From: Campylobacter sp.
Lineage (GTDB): Bacteria > Campylobacterota > Campylobacteria > Campylobacterales > Campylobacteraceae
DNA: 64,000 bases
Direction of reading: 5' to 3'
NCBI RefSeq assembly: GCF_030528245.1
Contig: NZ_JAUMZG010000002.1
Span: forward strand, 1-64,000
Each line of letters starts with the position of its first letter. Positions within the stretch are counted from its first letter, which is position 1. The translations under genes were made by a program, and so were the position numbers. This document shows positions 56,499-64,000 of the stretch, piece by piece. The notes beneath the pieces were generated by a model. It saw only the letters and a list, made by a program, of their open reading frames with translations, was not told where the DNA came from and did no database searches.

Positions 56499-56587
56499 CG
56501 CATCCCCCTTATCAAACGAAAAAATCAAACGCACATGCTACAACACAAATTTAAATCATTGTTTTATTTTGATTAGCGTTTCATTTT

Positions 56588-56593
56588 TATAAT
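56588..56593 (+). promoter_or_regulatory. -10 box for cjaA
   Basis: A perfect TATAAT lies 51 bases before the cjaA ATG. A perfect inverted repeat follows directly at 56600-56621. Confidence 0.6.
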
Positions 56594-56599
56594 CCCCCG

Positions 56600-56621
56600 T
56601 TTAGAAATTCACATTTCTAAA
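56600..56621 (+). promoter_or_regulatory. perfect inverted repeat at the cjaA transcription start (operator or leader hairpin)
   Basis: TTTAGAAAT (56600-56608) and ATTTCTAAA (56613-56621) flank TCAC. It begins 7 bases after the -10 box, so it covers the expected transcription start and the first leader bases. A bound repressor or a leader hairpin could control cjaA. The regulator is unknown. Confidence 0.5.
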
Positions 56622-56643
56622 AATTTCATTAAAAGGACTCAGG

Positions 56644-57483
56644 ATGAAAAATGCTTTTTTAGGTATCTTTGCGGCTTTCGTTGCGCTGATTTTATCCGCT
56701 TGCTCAGGTGGGGATACAGGCGCTAATGCAGGCTCTATCGACAGGATCAAAAATGCCGGAGTGGTTAAAATCGGCGTTTTTAGCGACAAGCCCCCTTTTG
56801 GCTATGTGGATGAAAAGGGACAAAATCAGGGCTATGATGTGATCTTTGCCAAACGCATCGCCAAGGAGCTTTTGGGCGATGAAAACAAAGTGGAATTCGT
56901 GCTTGTGGAGGCGGCAAATCGCGTGGAATTTTTGAAGTCTGGCAAGGTGGACATCATCCTAGCCAATTTCACCCAAACCCCAGAAAGAGCCGAGCAGGTG
57001 GATTTTGCCCTGCCTTACATGAAGGTAGCCTTGGGCGTGGCGGTGGCGCAGGATAGCGCGGTGGCTAGCGTTGAGGACTTGAAAGATAAGACCTTGATTG
57101 TCAATAAGGGCACTACAGCCGATGCCTATTTCACTAAAAACCATCCCGACATCAAAAGCCTCAAATTTGACCAAAACACAGAGGCTTTCGCGGCTTTGAC
57201 GGACAAGAGGGGCGAGGCTTTGGCTCACGATAACACTCTGCTTTTTGCTTGGGTTAAAGCAAATCCCGATTTTAAAGTTGCCATTAAGGAGCTTGGAAAT
57301 CAAGATGTCATCGCGCCAGCGGTCAAAAAGGGCGATAAGGAGTTGAAAGATTTCATTGACCAACTCATCGTCAAACTGGCCGAAGAGCAGTTCTTTCACA
57401 AGGCTTACGATGAAAGCTTGAAGGCGCATTTTAGCGAGGACATCAAGGCTGATGATGTGGTGATTGAGGGCGGAAAGCTTTGA
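56644..57483 (+). CDS. cjaA: CjaA, periplasmic/inner-membrane cysteine-binding lipoprotein
   Basis: This 279-residue family 3 solute-binding protein has a lipoprotein signal ending LILSACSGG and matches C. jejuni CjaA closely (VVKIGVFSDKPPFGYVDEKG, LVEAANRVEFLKSGKVDII, NKGTTADAYFTKNHPD). CjaA binds cysteine and is a major immunogen. The C. jejuni glycosylation sequon D-S-N-I-T before SVEDLKDKTL reads D-S-A-V-A here, and I find no other sequon in the protein. The start has an AAAGGA site. No permease gene is adjacent. Confidence 0.95.
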   Translation: MKNAFLGIFAAFVALILSACSGGDTGANAGSIDRIKNAGVVKIGVFSDKPPFGYVDEKGQNQGYDVIFAKRIAKELLGDENKVEFVLVEAANRVEFLKSGKVDIILANFTQTPERAEQVDFALPYMKVALGVAVAQDSAVASVEDLKDKTLIVNKGTTADAYFTKNHPDIKSLKFDQNTEAFAALTDKRGEALAHDNTLLFAWVKANPDFKVAIKELGNQDVIAPAVKKGDKELKDFIDQLIVKLAEEQFFHKAYDESLKAHFSEDIKADDVVIEGGKL

Positions 57484-57498
57484 ATTCACAAATCTCAC

Positions 57499-57526
57499 AA
57501 GGGTGAGGGGCTCATCCCCCGCCCTT
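57499..57526. terminator. candidate shared terminator between cjaA and lepB
   Basis: AAGGG-TGA-GGGG pairs with CCCC and CCCTT around a short CTCAT loop in the 48-base convergent gap. The stem is imperfect and no clear T-run follows, so the call is weak. Confidence 0.35.
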
Positions 57527-57531
57527 CATCC

Positions 57532-58356
57532 CTAGCTCAAACCATCATCGCTATCGTCATCTTTGATGAATTTGCTCTCATTTTCCAGAGTATCCACAAG
57601 CCGCCCCACTCTCTCCCAGCGAACCTTGTAATTTTTATCCACCGACATATAAACGAACCAAGGCTTACCCACTATCAAACGATAAGGCACAGAGCCCCAA
57701 AAACGACTATCTGAGGAATAATCCCTATTATCCCCCATCATAAAATACTCCCCCTCAGGCACATCAAAAACATAGGCCCCCCCCAGCTCCTTAAAATGCG
57801 TCTTTGACATCGCAAACTGCCCTGCCGCCGCGTATCTTGCGATATCCTCCTCCATGTCCTTAGCTTCCTCATAGTGGATGCCCTCCTTCTTGTAAGGCTC
57901 TCTCACATAAAGCTGCCCACCAAGCGTAGCAAGGCTATCCGCATAATGCTCCCTCATATACGCATCCCCCTCGTGCATTCGCACAAAAAGGGCCTCATCC
58001 GCATAAACCACCCTATCCCCACCCAAGGCCACGCAGCGCTTTACGAAGTGAATTTTTTCTGCAAGGGGGTTTCTAAAGACGACAATATCGCCCCTCTTAG
58101 GCCCCTCGCCCCTGATGAGATGCCCATCCCCGTCCCAATCGGGCAAAATGGGTAGCTCCAGCCAAGGAAGGTGCGGGGTCGGGATGCCATAGCTGAATTT
58201 TTTCACGAAGAGCAAATCCCCCACAAGCAGGGTATTTTTCATGGAGCCTGAGGGGATGATGAAATTTTGCATCAAAAAAAAGAATATCAAAAGAACGATG
58301 ATGATGGTTCCCGTCCAAGAATTCCAAAATTCACACATTTTTTTTAGCACCTGCAT
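57532..58356 (-). CDS. lepB: signal peptidase I
   Basis: This 274-residue membrane peptidase removes Sec signal peptides. One N-terminal helix (IIIVLLIFFFLMQNF) precedes the catalytic serine S38 in IIPSGSMKNTLLVGD. The catalytic Lys lies in FVKRCVALGGDRVV, and the C-terminal GDNRDYSSDSRFWG is conserved. The acidic C-terminal tail DDDSDDG is of unknown use. folD lies 19 bases upstream on the same strand, as in C. jejuni (folD-lepB). Confidence 0.94.
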   Translation of the reverse strand: MQVLKKMCEFWNSWTGTIIIVLLIFFFLMQNFIIPSGSMKNTLLVGDLLFVKKFSYGIPTPHLPWLELPILPDWDGDGHLIRGEGPKRGDIVVFRNPLAEKIHFVKRCVALGGDRVVYADEALFVRMHEGDAYMREHYADSLATLGGQLYVREPYKKEGIHYEEAKDMEEDIARYAAAGQFAMSKTHFKELGGAYVFDVPEGEYFMMGDNRDYSSDSRFWGSVPYRLIVGKPWFVYMSVDKNYKVRWERVGRLVDTLENESKFIKDDDSDDGLS

Positions 58357-58375
58357 AGATTTTCCTTGAGAAATT

Positions 58376-59227
58376 TTAAGAATAAGTCGTTCGATTTTTA
58401 GCGGATTTGAGCGTATTTTCCAAAAGCATCGCGATGGTCATGGGGCCCACACCGCCAGGGACGGGACTGATGTGGCTTGCCTTTTTGCAAAGCCCCTCAA
58501 AATCCACATCGCCGACAATCCTACCCCCCACGCGATTGATCCCCACATCCACCACGATAACGCCCTCTTTTACCATATCGGCCGTGAGTAAATTTACCTG
58601 CCCTGCCGCCATCACGATCAGATCCGCCCGCCGCGTATGCGCGCGCAAATCCCGCGTCTTTTTATGGCACACACTCACGCTAACCCCAGCATTTAAAAGC
58701 ATGGTCGCCATGGGGCGTCCGACTATATTCGAGGCGCCAACCACCACAGCATCCATCCCCTCAAGCCTAAGATCATAAGCCCTCAAAAGCCGCATCACGC
58801 CCGAAGGAGTGCAGGGCAAAAACCCGCTTTCAAGTCCCAAATTCAAATAGCCCACATTGATGGGATGAAAACCATCCACATCCTTAGAGCTTGCGATGCT
58901 TTCGAGGATTAAATTTTTATGAATTTGACGCGGCAGGGGAAGCTGCACCAAAATACCATCCACGCTATCATCGTGATTGAGCGTTTGGATGAGGGCGAGG
59001 AGCTCTGTTGTCGTCGTAGCCGCATCCAGCTTATAAACGAGAGACTTGATGCCGCACTCCTCGCAGGCCCTTGCCTTGGCCCCCACATAGGTCTCACTCG
59101 CCGCATCATTGCCCACTAAAATCACCGCCAAGCAGGGCTTGATGCCCCTATCTTCAAGCTCCCCACTCACTCGCTTGAAATTCTCCCTCATCCTCACGCT
59201 CAAAGCTCTACCATCAAGCAAAATCAT
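58376..59227 (-). CDS. folD: methylenetetrahydrofolate dehydrogenase/cyclohydrolase
   Basis: This 283-residue bifunctional enzyme interconverts 5,10-methylene-, 5,10-methenyl- and 10-formyl-THF. Features are the catalytic Lys in SETYVGAKARACEECGI, QLPLPRQI, the NADP-binding VVGASNIVGRPMATMLLNA and HISPVPGGVGPMTIAMLLENT. It starts at ATG 59227 and is divergent from the cytochrome gene at 59300. Confidence 0.94.
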   Translation of the reverse strand: MILLDGRALSVRMRENFKRVSGELEDRGIKPCLAVILVGNDAASETYVGAKARACEECGIKSLVYKLDAATTTTELLALIQTLNHDDSVDGILVQLPLPRQIHKNLILESIASSKDVDGFHPINVGYLNLGLESGFLPCTPSGVMRLLRAYDLRLEGMDAVVVGASNIVGRPMATMLLNAGVSVSVCHKKTRDLRAHTRRADLIVMAAGQVNLLTADMVKEGVIVVDVGINRVGGRIVGDVDFEGLCKKASHISPVPGGVGPMTIAMLLENTLKSAKNRTTYS

Positions 59228-59299
59228 CGCCGTCCTTGAAAGTTACCTTATTTAAACAAAGATTGTATAGTATTGAAATTTCATTAACAAGGCAGAATA

Positions 59300-59647
59300 T
59301 TGAAAGTCCTACCCCTCATTTTAACCACCCCTCTGTGCGCCTTTGGAGCGGACTTCATCACGCAAAAAGAATACGCCAAAATGCTCTATGAAAATCCAAG
59401 GGGCATCAGCTGTAAGCACTGCCACGGAAGCAGGGGCGAGGAGCAAATTTTGGGGCATTACACCCTCAACGGACAAAAAACAGCCTACAAGGTGCCAAGC
59501 ATACAAAATTTAGATTATGTGCGCTTCAAAAACGCCCTTGAAAGGCCCAGCAAAAGCTTCATGCCAAGCTATTCCCTCACGGATGAGGAAATCAAAAGCC
59601 TCTACCACTACATCCAACAATTTTCAAGGAGTAAAAATGACCAATAA
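59300..59647 (+). CDS. small periplasmic c-type cytochrome
   Basis: This 115-residue protein starts at TTG 59300 (AGG 7 bases upstream) and has a signal peptide (KVLPLILTTPLCAFGA). It carries a single heme motif CKHCH after residue 35 and a probable axial Met in the segment KSFMPSYSLTDEEIKSLYHY, the usual C-terminal cytochrome c helix. C. jejuni has a homologue (Cj0854c) directly before hemL. It overlaps hemL by 11 bases. The redox partner is unknown. Confidence 0.8.
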   Translation: MKVLPLILTTPLCAFGADFITQKEYAKMLYENPRGISCKHCHGSRGEEQILGHYTLNGQKTAYKVPSIQNLDYVRFKNALERPSKSFMPSYSLTDEEIKSLYHYIQQFSRSKNDQ

Positions 59648-60911
59648 AACCGCCTTTCAAAACGCCCTCTCCCTCATCGCAGGGGGGGTCAATTCCCCCG
59701 TGCGCGCCTTTGCCAGCGTGGGGGGTGAGCCCCTCTTCATCAAAAGCGGCACAGGAGCCCTCATCAAGGACATCGAGGGGCATGAATTCATCGACTTCGT
59801 ACAGAGCTGGGGACCCTTGCTTTTTGGGCATGGCGACAGGGACATACAAAAAGCCTGCAAGGAGGCTTTAAAAAGGGGCGTAAGCTTTGGGGCGCCGACC
59901 CTGTGCGAGAGTCGCCTGGCCCAGCTTATTTTGGAAAATTTCCCCCACCTTGACAAAATCCGCTTTGTCAGTAGCGGCACGGAGGCGACCATGAGCGCGA
60001 TCCGCCTTGCGCGGGGCTTCACGGGCAGGGCGAAGATTCTCAAATTTGAAGGATGCTATCACGGACATAGCGATTCCTTGCTTGTGAGTGCGGGTAGTGG
60101 CGCAGCGACCTTCAACACCCCAAGCTCGCTGGGCATCCTGCAAGAAAACGCCACCAACACCCTAGTCGCCACCTACAACGACATAGAAAGCGTCGAGGCT
60201 CTATTCGCAAAGCACAAGGACATCGCCTGCCTCATCATCGAGCCCATCGCTGGCAATATGGGGCTTGTGCCGGGGGATGTGGAATTTTTGCAAAAACTTC
60301 AAAAAATTTGCAGACAAAATGAAACCCTACTCATTTTTGACGAAGTAATGAGCGGCTTTCGGGCTTCTTTTTTGGGCTCTTTTGGACTAAATGGCATCGA
60401 GGCGGATTTGGTCACCTTTGGCAAGGTTATCGGCGGGGGCTTGCCTGCGGCGGCCTTTGCGGGACGGGCTGAGATTATGGACTGCTTGAGTCCTCTGGGC
60501 GGGGTTTATCAGGCGGGCACACTAAGCGGCAATCCTCTGGCCATGGCCGCTGGCATTGCAAGCCTTAGCAAGGCAAAGGGCAAAAAAAATCTCTACAAAA
60601 AACTGGGCAAACTGGCCAAAAGACTCACTTCTGGCCTGAGCGATTTGGCCGCTGAGAGGGGAGTGCCCTTTCAGGCCTGCTTTGTGGGCTCGATGTGGGG
60701 CTATTTTTTCGCCAAGGATCCGGTGAAAAACTACCAAGACGCCCTAAAGTCAGATCTTAAACTCTTTGCAAAATTCCACCACAATATGCTTAAAAATGGC
60801 GTTTATCTCGCCCCATCGCAGTTTGAAACGGGTTTCATTTGCGACAAAATGAACGACAAGATCATCGACAGGACCCTAGAGGCTGCAAAAAAGAGTTTTA
60901 AAGCCTTATGA
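59637..60911 (+). CDS. hemL: glutamate-1-semialdehyde 2,1-aminomutase
   Basis: This 424-residue PLP enzyme makes 5-aminolevulinate for heme. IAGGVNSPVRAF, FVSSGTEATMSAIRLARG, the PLP lysine in TFGKVIGGGLPAAAF and AGTLSGNPLAMAAG are family features. I chose ATG 59637 (MTNKTAF), with an AAGGAG site, over an upstream in-frame ATG at 59517 inside the cytochrome gene. It overlaps the cytochrome gene and the next gene. Confidence 0.95.
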   Translation: MTNKTAFQNALSLIAGGVNSPVRAFASVGGEPLFIKSGTGALIKDIEGHEFIDFVQSWGPLLFGHGDRDIQKACKEALKRGVSFGAPTLCESRLAQLILENFPHLDKIRFVSSGTEATMSAIRLARGFTGRAKILKFEGCYHGHSDSLLVSAGSGAATFNTPSSLGILQENATNTLVATYNDIESVEALFAKHKDIACLIIEPIAGNMGLVPGDVEFLQKLQKICRQNETLLIFDEVMSGFRASFLGSFGLNGIEADLVTFGKVIGGGLPAAAFAGRAEIMDCLSPLGGVYQAGTLSGNPLAMAAGIASLSKAKGKKNLYKKLGKLAKRLTSGLSDLAAERGVPFQACFVGSMWGYFFAKDPVKNYQDALKSDLKLFAKFHHNMLKNGVYLAPSQFETGFICDKMNDKIIDRTLEAAKKSFKAL

Positions 60912-61180
60912 GAAAAAATTTCATCCGCAAGGGCTTGGAGGCTAGCGAGGGCTTGAGTCTTGGAATTTCTGTGGTTGTGGCGGTTTTGCTGGGGGTAGGC
61001 TTGGGACTTTTGATGAGAAAATTCACCCCCTACCCCTGGCTTTTTTGGGTGGGGGTTTTTTGGGGCGTGAGTGCGGCGATTTTAAATGTCTATAAGGCCT
61101 ACAAGGCTCAGGTGAAAAGCTATGAGGAATTTTCAAGGCGCGATGAGGCTGCGCAAAAGAAGCTCGAGGAAAAAAACTGA
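60908..61180 (+). CDS. AtpZ/AtpI-like small membrane protein
   Basis: This 90-residue protein has two membrane helices (about residues 15-37 and 42-60) and a charged coiled C-terminal tail. The GLSLGISVVVAVLLGVGLG and WVGVFWGVSAAILNVYKAY segments resemble the AtpZ/AtpI accessory family of F-type ATPases. No ATPase genes are near. It overlaps hemL by 4 bases. The C. jejuni homologue is Cj0852c. Confidence 0.7.
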   Translation: MRKNFIRKGLEASEGLSLGISVVVAVLLGVGLGLLMRKFTPYPWLFWVGVFWGVSAAILNVYKAYKAQVKSYEEFSRRDEAAQKKLEEKN

Positions 61181-61650
61181 TGCGAAAGGGGGGGACCTTT
61201 TTTACTCTGCTTTTTTTATGCAACGGACTTTTTTTGCTGGGGATTGCGATTTGGGCGCATTTGGAGTGGGAGGTTTTTGTGAGCTTTGAGGTGGCCTTTG
61301 TGAGCGTCTTTTTTGTCGTTTTAAGCTCCTATTTGCGCTATCAAAAGGGCATTTTAAGGCGGGTCAAAAATGCAAATTTTGCGCCCCCTCTCATCTGCGT
61401 CAAAAAGATGCAAAAAAATCAAAAAATTATAAATTTCAAGGAGGCTAATGACGATTTATCCCTAAGCAAGATGCGAAATTTTGCCCTGTTTTTTTCTGGG
61501 CTTAAAATCGCAAGCTATGGTTTTTTGGTGGCGGGATTTTTATTTTTACATCATCAAAATTTGCTTTCGATTTTGGGATATTTGAGTGGAATTTCAGCCT
61601 TTTTATTTGCGGTTTTATCCCTTGCGTTTTATTTGAGATATGAGTCCTAA
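61180..61650 (+). CDS. conserved integral membrane protein (Cj0851c-like)
   Basis: This 156-residue protein has about four predicted helices, two near the N terminus (FLCNGLFLLGIAIWAHLEW, VAFVSVFFVVLSSYL) and two near the C terminus (KIASYGFLVAGFLFL, LLSILGYLSGISAFLFAVLS), with a basic loop between. No motif is recognised. It starts on the last base of the upstream stop and overlaps the MFS gene by 11 bases. Confidence 0.75.
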   Translation: MRKGGTFFTLLFLCNGLFLLGIAIWAHLEWEVFVSFEVAFVSVFFVVLSSYLRYQKGILRRVKNANFAPPLICVKKMQKNQKIINFKEANDDLSLSKMRNFALFFSGLKIASYGFLVAGFLFLHHQNLLSILGYLSGISAFLFAVLSLAFYLRYES

Positions 61651-62818
61651 AAAAATTATTCAGTCCATGAGTGCCCTTTTTGCGGGGGCGTGCTTTTTGT
61701 TTGCGGGTAATGCCCTCATCGTAAGCTCCATCGGTGTGATTTTGAAAAATAACGGCGCCAGCTCCCTTGCTGTGGGCTTGGTGAGTTCGTGCTTCTTCAT
61801 CGGCGCCCTGTGCGGGACCATCTTTTCGCAAAAAATCATCTCTCGCATAGGGCACATCCGCTCTTTTGGGCTTTTCGCGGCGGGCTTTGGCATCGCTGCT
61901 ATGCTCCACACCCTAAGTGAAAATCTTATTTTTTGGGCACTGCTTCGTTTTTTCATCGGCATTTGCTATTACAGCCTTTTGATGATCATAGAGTCTTGGC
62001 TCAACGAAAAGGCGAAAAATTCCGTCCGCTCACGCATCTTAGCCTTTTATGAGTTCGTGTTTTACTTCTCCTTTGGTCTTGGCACCCTCATCATCGCGCT
62101 TGATTTAGACCAGCAAACCGTTTTTATCGTCTCTGCGAGCCTGATTTTGCTCTCATCCCTGCCGCTCAATCTTCTCAAAATCAAGGCCCCCCTCCTGCCA
62201 AAAAGCGAAAAAATTTCCATCCCAAAAATTTTCGACATCGCCCCCTTGGCTATCGTTACAAGCTTCATCGCGGGGATGCTTATGAATGGTTTTTTTGCGA
62301 TGTCCTCGCTCTTTATCTTGCTGCAAAATTTCGAGGCCAAGGCGCTTTCGTATTTTATGTTTTGCGCGATGATGGGAGGCTTTGTCTCCCAAACTTTCAT
62401 CGGGACCATTTCTGATAAAATGGGGCGCAAAATCGCCATCATCATGTGCGCGGGGGTGGGCCTTGCTACGATGATGGTTTTCATTTTGCTAAATCCTAGC
62501 CTCCAAGCGCAATACTTCCTAGCCATCTTCTTGGGCATGGGGATTTTCTCGCTTTATGCCCTAGCTCTGGCCCGGGCAAATGATGTCCTGGTGGATAAAA
62601 ATAAAACCGTGGAATTGGGACGCGGGGTGCTATTTTGCTACTCTTTGGGCTCCTTGATCGCACCTTTGATTTTGGGGATTTTGATGGAGTATTTTTCTCA
62701 CAGGGGTTTTGTGTGGTTTTATGCCGTGCTGCTTGGAATTTTGATTTTATTCGCCATCAACAAACCCAACATCTCAAGCAAAAAATTCAAAAAATCTTGG
62801 AAAAGCGGTGATTTTTGA
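61640..62818 (+). CDS. MFS transporter
   Basis: This 392-residue protein has 12 predicted helices and MFS features (SSCFFIGALCGTIFSQKIIS, FFIGICYYSLLMIIESWLN, GTISDKMGRKIAIIM). It resembles the YcaD/YfkF group of small-solute transporters; the substrate is unknown. The C. jejuni homologue is Cj0850c at the same place. Its stop overlaps the next start as TGATG. Confidence 0.85.
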   Translation: MSPKKIIQSMSALFAGACFLFAGNALIVSSIGVILKNNGASSLAVGLVSSCFFIGALCGTIFSQKIISRIGHIRSFGLFAAGFGIAAMLHTLSENLIFWALLRFFIGICYYSLLMIIESWLNEKAKNSVRSRILAFYEFVFYFSFGLGTLIIALDLDQQTVFIVSASLILLSSLPLNLLKIKAPLLPKSEKISIPKIFDIAPLAIVTSFIAGMLMNGFFAMSSLFILLQNFEAKALSYFMFCAMMGGFVSQTFIGTISDKMGRKIAIIMCAGVGLATMMVFILLNPSLQAQYFLAIFLGMGIFSLYALALARANDVLVDKNKTVELGRGVLFCYSLGSLIAPLILGILMEYFSHRGFVWFYAVLLGILILFAINKPNISSKKFKKSWKSGDF

Positions 62819-64000
62819 TGATTAATACCAAACTACAATCTCAAATCAGCACCAACAAAAGCGACCTTAAAAATGATCTTGGCATCACAAAAGACAGCAA
62901 GGAAAGGCTTGATTCTAAGGAGCTTTTGAGCCAAGCTTTAAAGAAAAATTTAGGCTTGAAAGACGCAGCGAGCGAGGTTCAATTTGCGCAAAAAACGCAA
63001 CTTAACGAAACCCTGCTTAAATTTAAGGAATTGATGAACAAGGTTTTAAGCCAAATCAACGCCCAAAAAAACCCCAACTCACCCCTGCTAAAACAGGCCA
63101 ATCTCCTCAACCTAGCTCCCAATTTCACAGGAGAGCTAAAAAGCCTCAGCGCAGAGCTTGAAAAAAACCCCGCTTTTTTGGAGCTTTCAAGCAAACTGGA
63201 GCAAATTCTAAGACCTGCTAGTGAAATTAAGGCGAATGATTTTGCGCCCCTGCTTAAAAATTCGGGCGTGTTTTTCGAGGCCAAGCTCAAAGACGCCCTC
63301 AATGAGGAATTTTTGCCCAAAAGCTTTTACAATCTTTTAAACAGCATCAAGGCCCTTAGCAGTGAAGAAATTTCAGCCCAAATCGCAGAGCTTGCTAGAC
63401 TCAATCTTAGCCCCAAAGAAAGCCTTGAAGGCCTGAAAAAACTTCTTGCACAACACCTTGGTGAAAGCAAGCAAATTTTGCAAAAAAGCTCCTTTAGCCC
63501 CCTGATAAACCTCGCGCAAAAAATAGAAAATTTCAAAAACTACATCAACAAAAATCCCCAAATCGCAGGAAGCAAGATAGAAAACTTGGCCGCGCATTTT
63601 TTAAAAGAACTCCAATCGCTAAAAAGCGACTTCATCAAGGCCCTAAGTAAGCCTGAAAACCTCATCATCAAGGATCCCAAGCCACTAGCGGAGGCGCTAA
63701 AAAGCTTTGAAAAACTGGAAAACACTCTCAAAACCATCATCCAAGAACACGAAATTCAAAAGCGGCCCCATCAAAAAGATGAAGAGCCGCTCAAAAATTT
63801 ACTCCAAAGCAAACCCAACGATAAAAATGCGGACATCCCTCAAACTCCCGCTCCGTCAAAAAACCCCACCAAAGAAAACGAAACGATAAGGCCGGAAAGA
63901 TCCCCAGAAAATCTCACTCCAAACACAAGCGAAAAAAATGAAAAGCTGGTTTTGCAAGAAGATAAAAACGTAAGGGATGAGGCGAAACATGAGGCGAATG
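62818..64000 (+). CDS. flagellar hook-length-control-like protein, N-terminal part (3' end outside window)
   Basis: An open frame starts at ATG 62818 (MINTKLQSQISTNKSD) and runs to the window edge without a stop, 394 codons. It is Lys/Glu/Leu/Asn-rich and helical, with short repeats of a leucine-rich pattern (LNETLLKFKELMNKVLSQI, LAPNFTGELKSLSAELEK). A charged Pro/Asn-rich linker begins near residue 320. This is the layout of FliK-like proteins before their conserved C-terminal domain. In C. jejuni Cj0849c sits here, followed by an FlhB C-terminal homologue. The C-terminal domain that would settle this is not in the window. Confidence 0.7.
   Translation, partial: MINTKLQSQISTNKSDLKNDLGITKDSKERLDSKELLSQALKKNLGLKDAASEVQFAQKTQLNETLLKFKELMNKVLSQINAQKNPNSPLLKQANLLNLAPNFTGELKSLSAELEKNPAFLELSSKLEQILRPASEIKANDFAPLLKNSGVFFEAKLKDALNEEFLPKSFYNLLNSIKALSSEEISAQIAELARLNLSPKESLEGLKKLLAQHLGESKQILQKSSFSPLINLAQKIENFKNYINKNPQIAGSKIENLAAHFLKELQSLKSDFIKALSKPENLIIKDPKPLAEALKSFEKLENTLKTIIQEHEIQKRPHQKDEEPLKNLLQSKPNDKNADIPQTPAPSKNPTKENETIRPERSPENLTPNTSEKNEKLVLQEDKNVRDEAKHEAN

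Overview
The window is a chromosomal segment of a Campylobacter (Campylobacterota), close in gene content to the thermotolerant C. jejuni/C. lari group but visibly richer in G+C than C. jejuni (not computed). The evidence is a complete Campylobacter-type N-linked protein glycosylation (pgl) locus in canonical order, perR beside dxs, cjaA beside a jlpA-like lipoprotein gene, and iamA/iamB beside tkt and ispA. No phage, CRISPR, tRNA or rRNA was seen. Statements about C. jejuni gene order and homologue sequences come from memory, not from a search.

Layout. (1) 1-6837: end of dxs, perR, a conserved hypothetical, ubiE, then a leftward tctCBA carboxylate transporter between ubiE and xseA. serC follows. 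(2) 7970-12683, leftward: a minimal lipooligosaccharide inner-core set, waaC-waaM-lgtF-waaF. The two-domain glucosyltransferase lgtF is interrupted at a run of 14 G, a probable phase-variation switch, and the usual variable outer-core genes are absent. (3) 12750-27895: exonuclease gene, galE/gne, pglK-H-I-J-B-A-C-D, pglE-F-G. PglF, E and D make UDP-diNAc-bacillosamine; PglC, A, J, H and I build the heptasaccharide on undecaprenyl phosphate; PglK flips it; PglB transfers it to protein. (4) 28005-33719: cheY, prmA, ftsH, a psd-like gene, pssA, a ferritin-like DUF455 gene, msrB. (5) 33868-37612: pstSCAB phosphate importer behind a Pho-box-like repeat.

(6) 37613-39312: a 1.7 kb strikingly AT-rich stretch without an intact gene, with inverted repeats and possible gene relics, at a junction between blocks that lie far apart in C. 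jejuni. (7) 39351-42207: ung, an aspartate/glutamate racemase with an atypical Thr/Cys active site, and a leftward DcuC-family carrier. (8) 42244-52279, leftward: probable flagellar co-chaperone, Mla/Iam-type lipid transport genes (the lipoprotein gene frameshifted), tkt, ispA, a PDZ protein, ybaB, murE, a helical-repeat protein and a NifU-like protein. (9) 52424-55384: an AT-rich DUF262/DUF1524 (GmrSD-like) defence gene broken by a one-base frameshift, then a Bcr/CflA-type drug transporter. (10) 55407-57483: jlpA-like gene and cjaA. (11) 57532-64000: lepB and folD leftward; a small c-type cytochrome, hemL, two membrane protein genes, an MFS transporter and the start of a FliK-like flagellar gene rightward.

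The most interesting observations are the lgtF poly-G switch, an apparently enlarged PglB with two extra membrane helices, loss of the CjaA glycosylation sequon despite an intact pgl locus, the decayed AT-rich junction, and two genes broken by one- or two-base frameshifts.
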